From the NCBI GenBank assembly GCA_046734815.1, contig JBKPRZ010000537.1, positions 1 through 8,256 of the forward strand: 8,256 bases of DNA. Direction: 5' to 3'. Positions 1 to 4,909 of this stretch are shown here, piece by piece; the first letter of the stretch is position 1; each line of letters opens with the position of its first letter. This DNA comes from CAVYGB01 sp046734815. Lineage in GTDB: Bacteria; Myxococcota_A; Polyangia; Fen-1088. The notes beneath the pieces were generated by a model that made no database searches, had not been told where the DNA came from, and saw nothing but the letters and a program-made list of their open reading frames with translations. The position numbers were made by a program, and so were the translations under genes.

Positions 1-353
1 GCCGTATCCAGGGCCGCGCTCTCGGCATAGCGATCGGCGGTGTTGGTCACCATCACCGCCAGCATGGTCTGCCAATCGTCCGGGTGAGCGGCCAGGGTCT
101 CCTCGATGGCAGCTACCTCGGACCGGATGCGGCGGCGGGCCACCTCGGCTACGATCGACGGCTTGTTCGGGAAATACTTGTACAGGGATCCGACGCTGAC
201 CCCCGCCCGTTCGGCGATGTGGTTCGTGGTGGAGTCGCTCCAGCCGCGCACCACCAAAAGGTGAGCAGCCGCCTCGACAATGGCGTCCACCGTCGCGCGT
301 GAGCGACTCTGCTGCGGAATTCGCCGGGGAAGAGTCCGCGACTTTTGCTTCAT
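1..353 (-). CDS. TetR/AcrR-family transcriptional regulator (3' end beyond the window)
   Basis: The first 117 residues are present and the gene runs off the left edge. Residues about 20-66 form the TetR-type DNA-binding domain: a helix (VDAIVEAAAHLLVVRGW), then the helix-turn-helix TTNHIAERAGVSVGSLYKYF, then NKPSIVAEVARR. This is one of the best-conserved signatures in bacterial regulators. The rest of the visible part is the start of the ligand-binding and dimerisation domain, which varies between members, so the inducer cannot be guessed. The start is the ATG at 351-353, preceded on the minus strand by GAGGAA, a close but usable ribosome-binding site. The basic N-terminal tail (KQKSRTLPRR) is common in the family. 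The gene is divergent from the 262-residue gene starting at 408, the usual arrangement for a TetR repressor and its target. The family call is very safe; the repressor role towards the neighbour is inferred. Confidence 0.93.
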   Translation of the reverse strand, partial: MKQKSRTLPRRIPQQSRSRATVDAIVEAAAHLLVVRGWSDSTTNHIAERAGVSVGSLYKYFPNKPSIVAEVARRRIRSEVAAIEETLAAHPDDWQTMLAVMVTNTADRYAESAALDT

Positions 354-373
354 TGGTTCCTCGGGAAGGCGAG

Positions 374-397
374 TAGCGGCGGAGCGGGCGGCCGCTA
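374..397. promoter_or_regulatory. Candidate TetR operator, 7-bp inverted repeat
   Basis: The 54-bp gap between the divergent TetR gene and the gene at 408 contains TAGCGGC (374-380) and its exact reverse complement GCCGCTA (391-397), separated by 10 bp. The size (24 bp overall) and the place between divergent starts fit a site for a dimeric TetR-type repressor controlling both genes. The repeat does not extend beyond these 7 bp. The arms are GC-rich in a GC-rich genome, so chance is possible. No clear -35/-10 pair was recognised. Confidence 0.4.
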
Positions 398-407
398 GAG
401 TGGAAGG

Positions 408-1196
408 GTGCCTGTCGATCCTGTTGCACCCGTCCCGGTATTTCATCAGTCATGGCCCGCCGCCGCCAGGGAGCTCGTCCTACGCGCCATCGATCGCCAT
501 GGTGGATGGCAGCGGTGGTCTCGCCTCGAGTCGGTCACCTTGTGTCTGAGGTCGCTCGATGGTTTCCTCCCCTGGCTCAAGGGCTACCAGCGCACTTTCG
601 ATCTGCCTCGGTCATTGACCACCTTCCCCAAGCTCGTGCGCACCGAATGGAACGAGGAGCCCGCCGGCCGTTGCGTCGGTGTCTTCGATCAGGGAGCCGT
701 GCGGCTGTGCCACCCTGACACCGGTCAGGTACGCGCCGCGAGCGCGGACCACAGGCGAACCTTCCGCGGGTTGCGCAAGCTGCGCCGCTGGGGGCCGCTC
801 GACGCCTTCTACTTTTTCGGCTACTCGTTCGCCAGCTACACGGCGGTCCCGTTCATCTTGCCGGGCCTGCGCTTTCATGGCGCGCTCTCGGGCAGCTGGC
901 GCGGCGAGCGGCTGCGCGGGGTCCGGGTCGAGTTTCCCCCCGGCGCCCACGTGCACTCGCGGCGGCAGCAATATCTGTTCGACGGCAGCGGACTCCTCCG
1001 ACGGAACGACTACGTGGCCGACGTGGTCGGAGGTTGGGCCTCCGGCGCTCACGGCTGGGACGACTTCGCCAGCGTCGACGGTCTGGCCATCCCGGCACGG
1101 CGGACGGTGATGCCCCACCTGGTGGGCGTCGTGTGGCCCGTCCCCACGGTCCTCTCGGCCACGTTCGAGCGCTTTGCGGCGACCTTCGCCTCCTGA
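408..1196 (+). CDS. Conserved hypothetical protein divergent from TetR regulator
   Basis: 262-residue protein of unknown function. There is no signal peptide, membrane segment, P-loop or zinc motif, so it is probably cytoplasmic. It is rich in aromatic residues. The pattern of a short helical N-terminus (residues 16-40) followed by alternating strands is what one expects of a beta-rich, lipid-binding-like fold. The most characteristic part is residues about 198-235, containing RRNDYVADVVGGWASGAH and DGLAIPARR. From memory, similar hypothetical proteins with D-Y-x-A-(D/E)-V-(V/I)-G-G-W and a later P-x-R-R motif are often found beside TetR genes; this was not checked by search. The only possible start is the GTG at 408, since an in-frame stop lies at 396-398. 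Purine-rich GGAAGG directly abuts that start, so initiation is not textbook. The gene is probably the target of the divergent regulator. Confidence 0.72.
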   Translation: MPVDPVAPVPVFHQSWPAAARELVLRAIDRHGGWQRWSRLESVTLCLRSLDGFLPWLKGYQRTFDLPRSLTTFPKLVRTEWNEEPAGRCVGVFDQGAVRLCHPDTGQVRAASADHRRTFRGLRKLRRWGPLDAFYFFGYSFASYTAVPFILPGLRFHGALSGSWRGERLRGVRVEFPPGAHVHSRRQQYLFDGSGLLRRNDYVADVVGGWASGAHGWDDFASVDGLAIPARRTVMPHLVGVVWPVPTVLSATFERFAATFAS

Positions 1197-1514
1197 TCCT
1201 ACCCGTTTGACGGCACACTCGCCGCGGACGCCCCGAGCGCCGATGCGTCCACGACCGACGCCCTTGGCCCTCAGGTCAGCAAGATCGTGGTGGTGGGAAC
1301 GGCCAACATCTACGGCGTGTGCCACGCGATCGCGCCGGCGCCGGCCGGGCTGGGAGGCGGGACGCTGCCCGTGCTCGTGGCGCCACCGCTCGGGTCCGCC
1401 CGAACGATGACGGTCACCGACGTGTCGGGCATGGTCGACTACGACGGGCCCAATCCCCTGCCCAGCAACGGTGCCTACGACGTCCCTACCTCGGCCACGT
1501 TGTCCGCACGCTGA
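1197..1514 (+). pseudogene. Remnant of a secreted or lipoprotein-like gene
   Basis: An open stretch continues in the same frame as the preceding gene after its TGA (1194-1196) and stops at 1512-1514. It begins with an Asp/Ala/Ser/Thr-rich linker (DAPSADASTTDA), like those following the lipid-modified cysteine in myxobacterial lipoproteins. It then reads KIVVVGTANIYGVCHAI, a GLGGGTLPV turn and TVTDVSGMVDYDG. The last two resemble the start of a beta-sandwich carbohydrate-binding (LecA/PA-IL-like) or similar extracellular domain, a resemblance judged by eye only. No ATG, signal peptide or lipobox precedes the linker. The only candidate starts are three successive GTGs at 1287-1295, inside the first strand and without a ribosome-binding site. 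The domain also ends abruptly. It is therefore best read as an internal piece of a larger gene lacking both ends. A real short gene starting at 1287 cannot be excluded. Confidence 0.45.
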
Positions 1515-1630
1515 GCCCGGCGCACGCCGCGGGTGGGAGGGCGCGCCTTCTGGCCGTCGTCCTCCACCCGGAGGAATCGCGAACCCGTGACATTCCGCAG
1601 ACTTGCAGCGCTTTCCGTCGAAACCGCTCT

Positions 1631-1650
1631 GCCGGTTCCGGCCTGGCCGG
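1631..1650. promoter_or_regulatory. Overlapping palindromes upstream of toxin-antitoxin module
   Basis: In the 166-bp gap before the antitoxin-like gene, two perfect inverted repeats overlap. GCCGG-TT-CCGGC occupies 1631-1642 and CCGGCC-T-GGCCGG occupies 1638-1650. They end 30 bp before the GTG start, where a promoter or operator for an autoregulated toxin-antitoxin operon would be expected. Runs of G and C make such palindromes easy to find by chance here. No convincing -35/-10 sequence was seen. The rest of 1515-1680 shows no gene that can be supported. Confidence 0.3.
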
Positions 1651-1680
1651 GCACCAAGCGCGGCGGTAACCTGAAGCATC

Positions 1681-1881
1681 GTGAGCGACGTCAAGAACCT
1701 CGCTGATCCTGCGTTCGAGCCTACCGATGAAGATCTCATCGGGCTGTCCAAGCGCGCATTCGCCCACGTTCGCAAGACGCACGAAGAGTCGCTGCGCAGG
1801 CTTCGCGCCGAGATCGCAGCTGCGCGCGAGGCAGCGCTCGACAGACTTCGCCGTATGGGCGGACGCGGGGCGGCTGGTTGA
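1681..1881 (+). CDS. Small helical protein, likely antitoxin of the zeta-type toxin
   Basis: 66-residue protein whose gene overlaps the downstream zeta-toxin gene by 4 bases (TTGA, 1878-1881). This translational coupling is typical of toxin-antitoxin pairs. The N-terminus (MSDVKNLADPAFEPTDEDL) looks extended. Residues about 18-60 are almost entirely predicted helix, with charged heptads (HEESLRRLRAEIAAAREAALDRLRR) suited to a coiled coil or a three-helix bundle clasping the toxin. No helix-turn-helix or ribbon-helix-helix is visible, so it may not bind DNA itself. It is shorter than epsilon (about 90 residues) and than PezA, and does not resemble either. Start is GTG at 1681; GAAG at 1671-1674 is a weak ribosome-binding site. 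The antitoxin role is inferred from position, size and overlap. The ORF itself looks real because its codon use matches its neighbours and its sequence is not repetitive. Confidence 0.68.
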   Translation: MSDVKNLADPAFEPTDEDLIGLSKRAFAHVRKTHEESLRRLRAEIAAAREAALDRLRRMGGRGAAG

Positions 1882-2501
1882 AGTCGGTTCTCTTGGTTAT
1901 CGCCGGACCGAACGGCGCAGGAAAGACGACCGTCACAGCTCGGCTGCGCGAGGAACGTTGGAGCGAAGGCGTCGAGTACCTGAACCCGGATGAGGTCGCG
2001 CGTGACCGCTTCGGAGACTGGAACTCGCCAGCGGCAGTCCTGAGCGCGGCCACCTGGACGACTCAACGACGTGAGGAGTTGCTCGCGGCGCGAGCAGGCA
2101 TTGCATTCGAGACGGTGATGTCGACGGACGAAAAAATCGACTTCATCGCCCGCGCCAAGCGTTCGGGCTACTTCGTTCGTGTGTTCTTCATCGCGACGTC
2201 CGATCCGCGGATCAACGCCGCCCGTGTTGCCGGACGCGTGATCGCTGGTGGGCACGCCGTCCCCATCGAAAAGATCGTAACTCGGCACGTTCGTGCCATT
2301 GCCAATCTCGCACCGGCCATTGCCCTCGCCGATCGGGTCTACATCTACGACAACTCCGTGGATGACACCGAAGCTCGCTTGTGCGCCCGAACGCAGGACG
2401 GGCTCTTGCGAAAGATCTACGGGCCGCTGCCCGAATGGATCTCCGACGCCGTCCTCGCATTAGAGAAGCATCCCGAGTTTGTAGACCTCCGCGCGGCCTG
2501 A
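1878..2501 (+). CDS. Zeta-toxin-family P-loop kinase (putative toxin)
   Basis: 207-residue P-loop protein of the zeta-toxin family, of the single-domain type grouped as COG4185. Known zeta/PezT toxins phosphorylate UDP-N-acetylglucosamine and so block cell-wall synthesis; the substrate of this subgroup is less certain. Visible features in order: Walker A GPNGAGKT (residues 10-17) after a hydrophobic strand; NPDEVA (36-41), with the acidic residue expected at the substrate and catalytic site; AFETVMS (76-82); hydrophobic strand VRVFFIA (100-106) followed by DPRINAARVAGRV, whose arginines fit the nucleotide lid; GGHAVP (124-129); and VYIYDNS (154-160), the subgroup's conserved C-terminal strand. 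All key motifs are intact and the length is normal, so the protein may be active. Start is TTG at 1878, giving MKSVLLVIAGPN and a 4-base overlap with the upstream small gene. Confidence 0.88.
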   Translation: MKSVLLVIAGPNGAGKTTVTARLREERWSEGVEYLNPDEVARDRFGDWNSPAAVLSAATWTTQRREELLAARAGIAFETVMSTDEKIDFIARAKRSGYFVRVFFIATSDPRINAARVAGRVIAGGHAVPIEKIVTRHVRAIANLAPAIALADRVYIYDNSVDDTEARLCARTQDGLLRKIYGPLPEWISDAVLALEKHPEFVDLRAA

Positions 2502-2684
2502 GGTCATCGGCTACGAAGGCCCACACTGTGGCCACCAAAGCAGGTGCCGCAGCAGCAAGGCGCAGCCCTCACATTTGGGACGCTGATCCGCAAGTTTCAG
2601 TACGGGCTGTCGCACGAGCAGGCCTGCCACGCCAAAAGGAGTCTCGGAACGGACTTCGTGTCCGCCGTTGTCTCCTGACCCTCG
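2502..2684. other. Intergenic stretch, possibly gene debris
   Basis: About 180 bp between the toxin stop and the IS-like repeats. In the toxin's own frame the sequence stays open from the TGA at 2499-2501 to a TGA at 2671-2673 and would encode LTFGTLIRKFQYGLSHEQAC and a short tail. This does not look random in composition, but I do not recognise it and it has no credible start. An imperfect hairpin (GGCCCACA/TGTGGCC, 2519-2534) lies just after the toxin stop, without a T-run. No gene is called. Confidence 0.3.
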
Positions 2685-2723
2685 GTGGACACCTCAAAAC
2701 GGCCAGTCGTGGACCCTCAAAAC
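2685..2723. repeat. Imperfect direct repeats resembling an IS21-family end
   Basis: GTGGACACCTCAAAAC (2685-2700) is repeated as GTGGACCCTCAAAAC (2709-2723), one base shorter, with start-to-start spacing of 24 bp. The first copy is followed by GGCCAG. Tandem terminal repeats carrying CTCAAAAC-(T/G)GGCCA are, as I recall, typical of the ends of IS21-family elements. No istA or istB gene lies beside it, so this would be an orphan end. The direct repeat is seen in the sequence; the IS21 assignment is inference. Confidence 0.42.
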
Positions 2724-2850
2724 AGATTCGATGAAGTGACTGGTCTCGATCGCAGCTGGGTGACGGCATACCGTGCCCAGTGGATAGACGCGCTCAAGGC
2801 GCATGCGAAGGAGACCAGCCATGGACTATATTGCAATCGATCTGGGTGCT
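2724..2850 (+). mobile_element. IS110-family element, left-end fragment with transposase start
   Basis: An ATG at 2821 preceded by a strong ribosome-binding site (AAGGAG, 2808-2813, 7-base spacing) opens a frame reading MDYIAIDLG. This is the typical beginning of IS110-family (DEDD) transposases; the D in AIDLG is the first of the four catalytic acidic residues. After about nine codons the similarity stops. The continuing frame (AWWRAAARRRPL and so on) is simply the antisense of a recombinase gene read from the other strand. The upstream 100 bp is probably the element's own left flank, but its outer boundary cannot be fixed without a relative to compare. The piece is too short to act alone. 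It shows that an IS110 copy was cut, at roughly 2847-2852, by deletion or by a later insertion. Confidence 0.6.
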
Positions 2851-3257
2851 TGGTGGCGAGCAGCAGCTCGTCGGCGACCGCTGTGCGGAACATGGTCGCC
2901 AGGATCGCGTACACGTGGCGGATGGTCCGCGGAGCCAGGCCGCTGCTCTTGCGCAGCTCGAGGACCAGGTCGCGCAGGTGGCGGGGCCTGATTTCGTCGA
3001 GCTTCATCGCGCCGAGGGCCGGCAGCGCGTGTCTCAGACGAGTCTCGTCGTCGCTGGCGGCGCGCAGGCCCAGCGCCTTGCGGGTCGGCGATCCATCGGG
3101 CGGCGTAGCGGGCGACGGTGATGTCCCGGGCGCCGTCCTCGCCACCCAGCTCGCGCCGCGCGTCCATTCCTGTCTGCAGCTGACACGGGTACCGACGCGC
3201 CTGCGCTTCCTCGCCGGCCGCCGCTCCGAGAGCAGTCCGGGCGCTCAGCCGCGGCAA
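2848..3257 (-). pseudogene. Tyrosine recombinase (phage-type integrase), frameshifted N-terminal remnant
   Basis: The minus strand encodes the core-binding (SAM-like) domain of a phage-type integrase in two frames. From about 3200 to 3090 one frame gives the end of the arm-type region: TGMDARRELGGEDGARDI and then TVARYAARWIAD. A one-base shift near 3085-3095 moves the match to the next frame: RKALGLRAASDDETRLRHAL, PALGAMKLDEIRPRHLRDLV, LELRKSSGLAPRTIRHVYAI and LATMFRTAVADELLLATKHP. The segment from RPRHL to VADELL is a very typical core-binding domain. The gene then ends abruptly at about 2850, where IS110 sequence begins. The whole catalytic domain, including the R-H-R-Y residues, is absent. 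It is therefore dead twice over, by frameshift and by truncation. It lies 4-10 bases after the histidine-phosphatase stop, with no terminator between them. Confidence 0.75.
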
Positions 3258-3260
3258 GAG

Positions 3261-3944
3261 TCATTGACCGTCCGGCCGGCCTGGCTCCCACCATCTGGAG
3301 AGGTTGGATTGCGACCGGCGCGGCTGACTCCGATAGTGGGACACGTCGTTGAACAGCATGAGTCGGGCCCGCACCGGATCGCGGAAGTCGACCACGTTCA
3401 GGCAGGCGGGCGACTGGTCCAGGCGATCCCGGTAGCCGCGCGGGTCGAAGCCGAGGACGCTGGAGAGCAACAACCGCAAGGTGGCCTTGTGGGACACCAC
3501 CAGCACCTGGTCACCCACGTGCGCCACCACGATCTGCCGGATCACTGGCAACGCGCGGGCCAGCACGGCCAGCCCCGACTCGCCCGCCTCGGGCGCGAAG
3601 TTGAACGGATCGGCCTCCCAGGTGGCGTACTCCTCCGGGAAACGCTGCTCGACCTCGCGCCGGGTCAGCCCCTCCCAGCGACCATGACTCATCTCGCGCA
3701 GGCCATCGGCGTGGAGCAGCGGCAGGCCATGGGGCGCAGCCAGGATGGAAGCCGTCTCCACCGTCCTGCTCAGCGGGCTGCAAACCACCGCGCGGATGGG
3801 TTCTGCTGCCAGGCGCTCTGCCAGCCGCTCCACCTGCGCGCGCCCTTCATTCGAAAGGTCGACCCCCACGGCGCCGGAGAAGCGATCCTCGGCGGTGAGC
3901 TCGGTTGCGCCGTGCCGGACGAGGAGCAAACGCGTGACATTCAC
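3261..3944 (-). CDS. Histidine phosphatase family protein (phosphoglycerate-mutase-like)
   Basis: 227-residue soluble enzyme of the histidine-phosphatase (branch 1) superfamily, which transfers phosphate to a catalytic histidine. Visible: LLLVRHGATE, with the RHG motif at residues 10-12 (nucleophile H11); SPLSRTVETA with the phosphate-binding arginine R60; LREMSHGRWEG (82-92), with the general-acid E84 and the usual WEG; and VLVVSHKATLR with the second histidine H152. All pocket residues are present, so it should be active. The substrate is not predictable: the family includes CobC-like, GpmB-like and sugar-phosphate phosphatases. The family typically ends near LMLFNDVSHY (195-204). Here about 20 extra polar residues follow, possibly added when downstream sequence was replaced by the recombinase remnant. 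Start is GTG at 3942-3944, since the nearby ATG at 3938-3940 is out of frame. It is the only intact gene between 2502 and 4909. Confidence 0.9.
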   Translation of the reverse strand: MNVTRLLLVRHGATELTAEDRFSGAVGVDLSNEGRAQVERLAERLAAEPIRAVVCSPLSRTVETASILAAPHGLPLLHADGLREMSHGRWEGLTRREVEQRFPEEYATWEADPFNFAPEAGESGLAVLARALPVIRQIVVAHVGDQVLVVSHKATLRLLLSSVLGFDPRGYRDRLDQSPACLNVVDFRDPVRARLMLFNDVSHYRSQPRRSQSNLSRWWEPGRPDGQ

Positions 3945-4055
3945 TCGAGCAGGTTACTCTCTTGATGGGTCTGATGGACGTGCGTCAGAAGCGCGTCGAC
4001 GGTCGGTCCGGCGACGACGATCCGTCAGCTCTTGCCACAGCCCATGTTTCCAGAA

Positions 4056-4223
4056 TCATCTCGACCAATCGGGGTCACGAACATCGAATTCCTCAAGTGC
4101 GACCAGCACTTCCATCGCCCGATGAAGGTCTCCGTTCCTCAGTGCATTTTGGGCCACACGGGCGAGTCTTGCTACTTTGCTACCGCTCGCCTGGGTGAGC
4201 CTCTGCGAGACTGTTTCTGACAT
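4056..4223 (-). CDS. 55-residue helical-repeat (TPR-like) ORF, probably an N-terminal remnant
   Basis: A short minus-strand frame starts at ATG 4221-4223 and stops at TGA 4056-4058. It begins MSETVSQRLTQASGSKVARL and continues ARVAQNALRNGDLHRAMEVL, VALEEFDVRDPDWSR. The second half has the TPR pattern of small and large residues (A-x-x-x-L-x-x-G-D-x-x-x-A-x-x-x-L). From memory it resembles the N-terminal repeat of myxobacterial proteins that combine such repeats with cyclic-nucleotide-binding domains, where DPDW would be followed by a second helix pair. Here a TGA comes at once, and the residues after it do not resume that pattern in any frame. It is probably the start of a gene whose remainder is lost. 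No strong ribosome-binding site precedes it. It may or may not be expressed, and a genuine microprotein is the alternative. The 110 bp to the next gene (3945-4055) hold nothing recognisable. Confidence 0.42.
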   Translation of the reverse strand: MSETVSQRLTQASGSKVARLARVAQNALRNGDLHRAMEVLVALEEFDVRDPDWSR

Positions 4224-4316
4224 TTCCGATTGCGTCGACGACGCCCGATCCTCACCGATCGTCGCCGAGCCTGGACCGCTTTCGAATCCCGCTGGGGTCG
4301 CAGTACGGTACAGTCA

Positions 4317-4576
4317 TTACTGATCTTTTCCGAATGAACGGATTTCGGTGCCGTCAGAGTGCCGTTGATTTGCGATGGTTCCTCGCGCAATGCACATGTG
4401 AGCGACGGCGACATCACCGCCCCCCAGCGGCCGACCCCCTGTATCGCAGCGGAGGCAGAGGTCGAAATAGACGATGTCAGGCGAGTAGACTGCCATCAGG
4501 CGATCGATGTCCTTCGCCCGGATGGCGGAGTCGCCCGTGTTCATCAGCGCTCTTACCTCGGACCGATCGAAGCCAT
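4317..4576 (-). pseudogene. NTF2/SnoaL-like domain gene, frameshifted and internally deleted
   Basis: The minus strand encodes SEVRALMNTGDSAIRAKDID, RLMAVYSPDIVYFDL. This is the hallmark first part of NTF2-like (SnoaL/DUF4440) small proteins, where it forms the long helix and first strand. The match then jumps to GDVAVAHMCIARGTIANQ, normally some 35-40 residues further on, and stops at TAA 4317-4319 before the final strands. A central block and the end are therefore missing. The start is also broken. ATG at 4574-4576 has a strong ribosome-binding site (GGAGGTGAGG, 4581-4590), but its frame reads MASIGPR and stops. The conserved part lies one frame away, so an indel falls between 4576 and about 4556. 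The conserved frame can be opened from a GTG at 4614-4616 (99 residues), but that codon lacks a ribosome-binding site. The intact protein would have been about 130-150 residues. Confidence 0.62.
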
Positions 4577-4738
4577 GTGGCCTCACCTCCGGGAAGGAAA
4601 CCGGCAGGCGCGCCACCGGTCACCCGGAAGGCTGCTCCCGCCAATGCAACCTCGCGTCGGGTCACGCCGAAGAAGATGCGGCTCGCGGGCCGCTGACCAC
4701 CGGGAGATTTCCCGTAGCCGCCTCCCGCATCGCCCCTG

Positions 4739-4909
4739 TCAACGCGGGAACGCCCGCATGCGGGGGTACTCCGTCCAGGCGTCGAGCCGGGTCTCGTCGG
4801 AACGAGTGGTGTGTCCCGGGACGTTGAGTCGGTAGTAGATCGTCCGACGGACGTGGGCGGCGGTGTTGCCGCCCTTGTTGTGGCCGGTGAGAAAATGGGC
4901 GAGCACCAT
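4739..4909 (-). pseudogene. C-terminal fragment of a phytanoyl-CoA dioxygenase-like gene
   Basis: The last 56 residues of a minus-strand gene read MVLAHFLTGHNKGGNTAAHV, RRTIYYRLNVPGHTTRSDET, RLDAWTEYPRMRAFPR and stop at 4739-4741. The pattern LAHxLxxHxxGGN-x-x-x-x-V-R-R-x-x-Y-Y-R-L is the C-terminal strand pair of the PhyH family of Fe(II)/2-oxoglutarate dioxygenases. It contains the histidine that completes the iron site and the arginine that binds 2-oxoglutarate. The N-terminal part with the HxD motif would lie to the right of 4909, but there the sequence becomes the TPR gene on the other strand. The frame remaining open further right is only the antisense of that gene. It is thus a truncated piece, probably not functional. 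The 122 bp on its other side (4617-4738) show no gene. Confidence 0.6.

Noticed and set aside
1586..1705. 39-codon ORF starting at GTG 1586 with GGAGGA upstream, before the antitoxin
   Set aside because: Despite the good ribosome-binding-like sequence, the peptide has no recognisable feature and overlaps the antitoxin start in another frame; too little support.
612..2288. Very long open frame on the minus strand (558 codons)
   Set aside because: It is antisense to the 262-residue gene, the secreted-protein relic and the toxin module. Its product is Arg/Gly-rich without any recognisable domain, typical of a shadow frame in GC-rich DNA.
2685..3965. Plus-strand open frame (426 codons) opposite the phosphatase and integrase
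   Set aside because: Its sequence is the antisense of two recognisable proteins and begins within IS-like repeats.
4303..4315. Imperfect palindrome AGTAC-G-GTACA upstream of the 55-residue ORF
   Set aside because: Short, with a mismatch in the outer pair, and based on the self-complementary GTAC, so easily due to chance.
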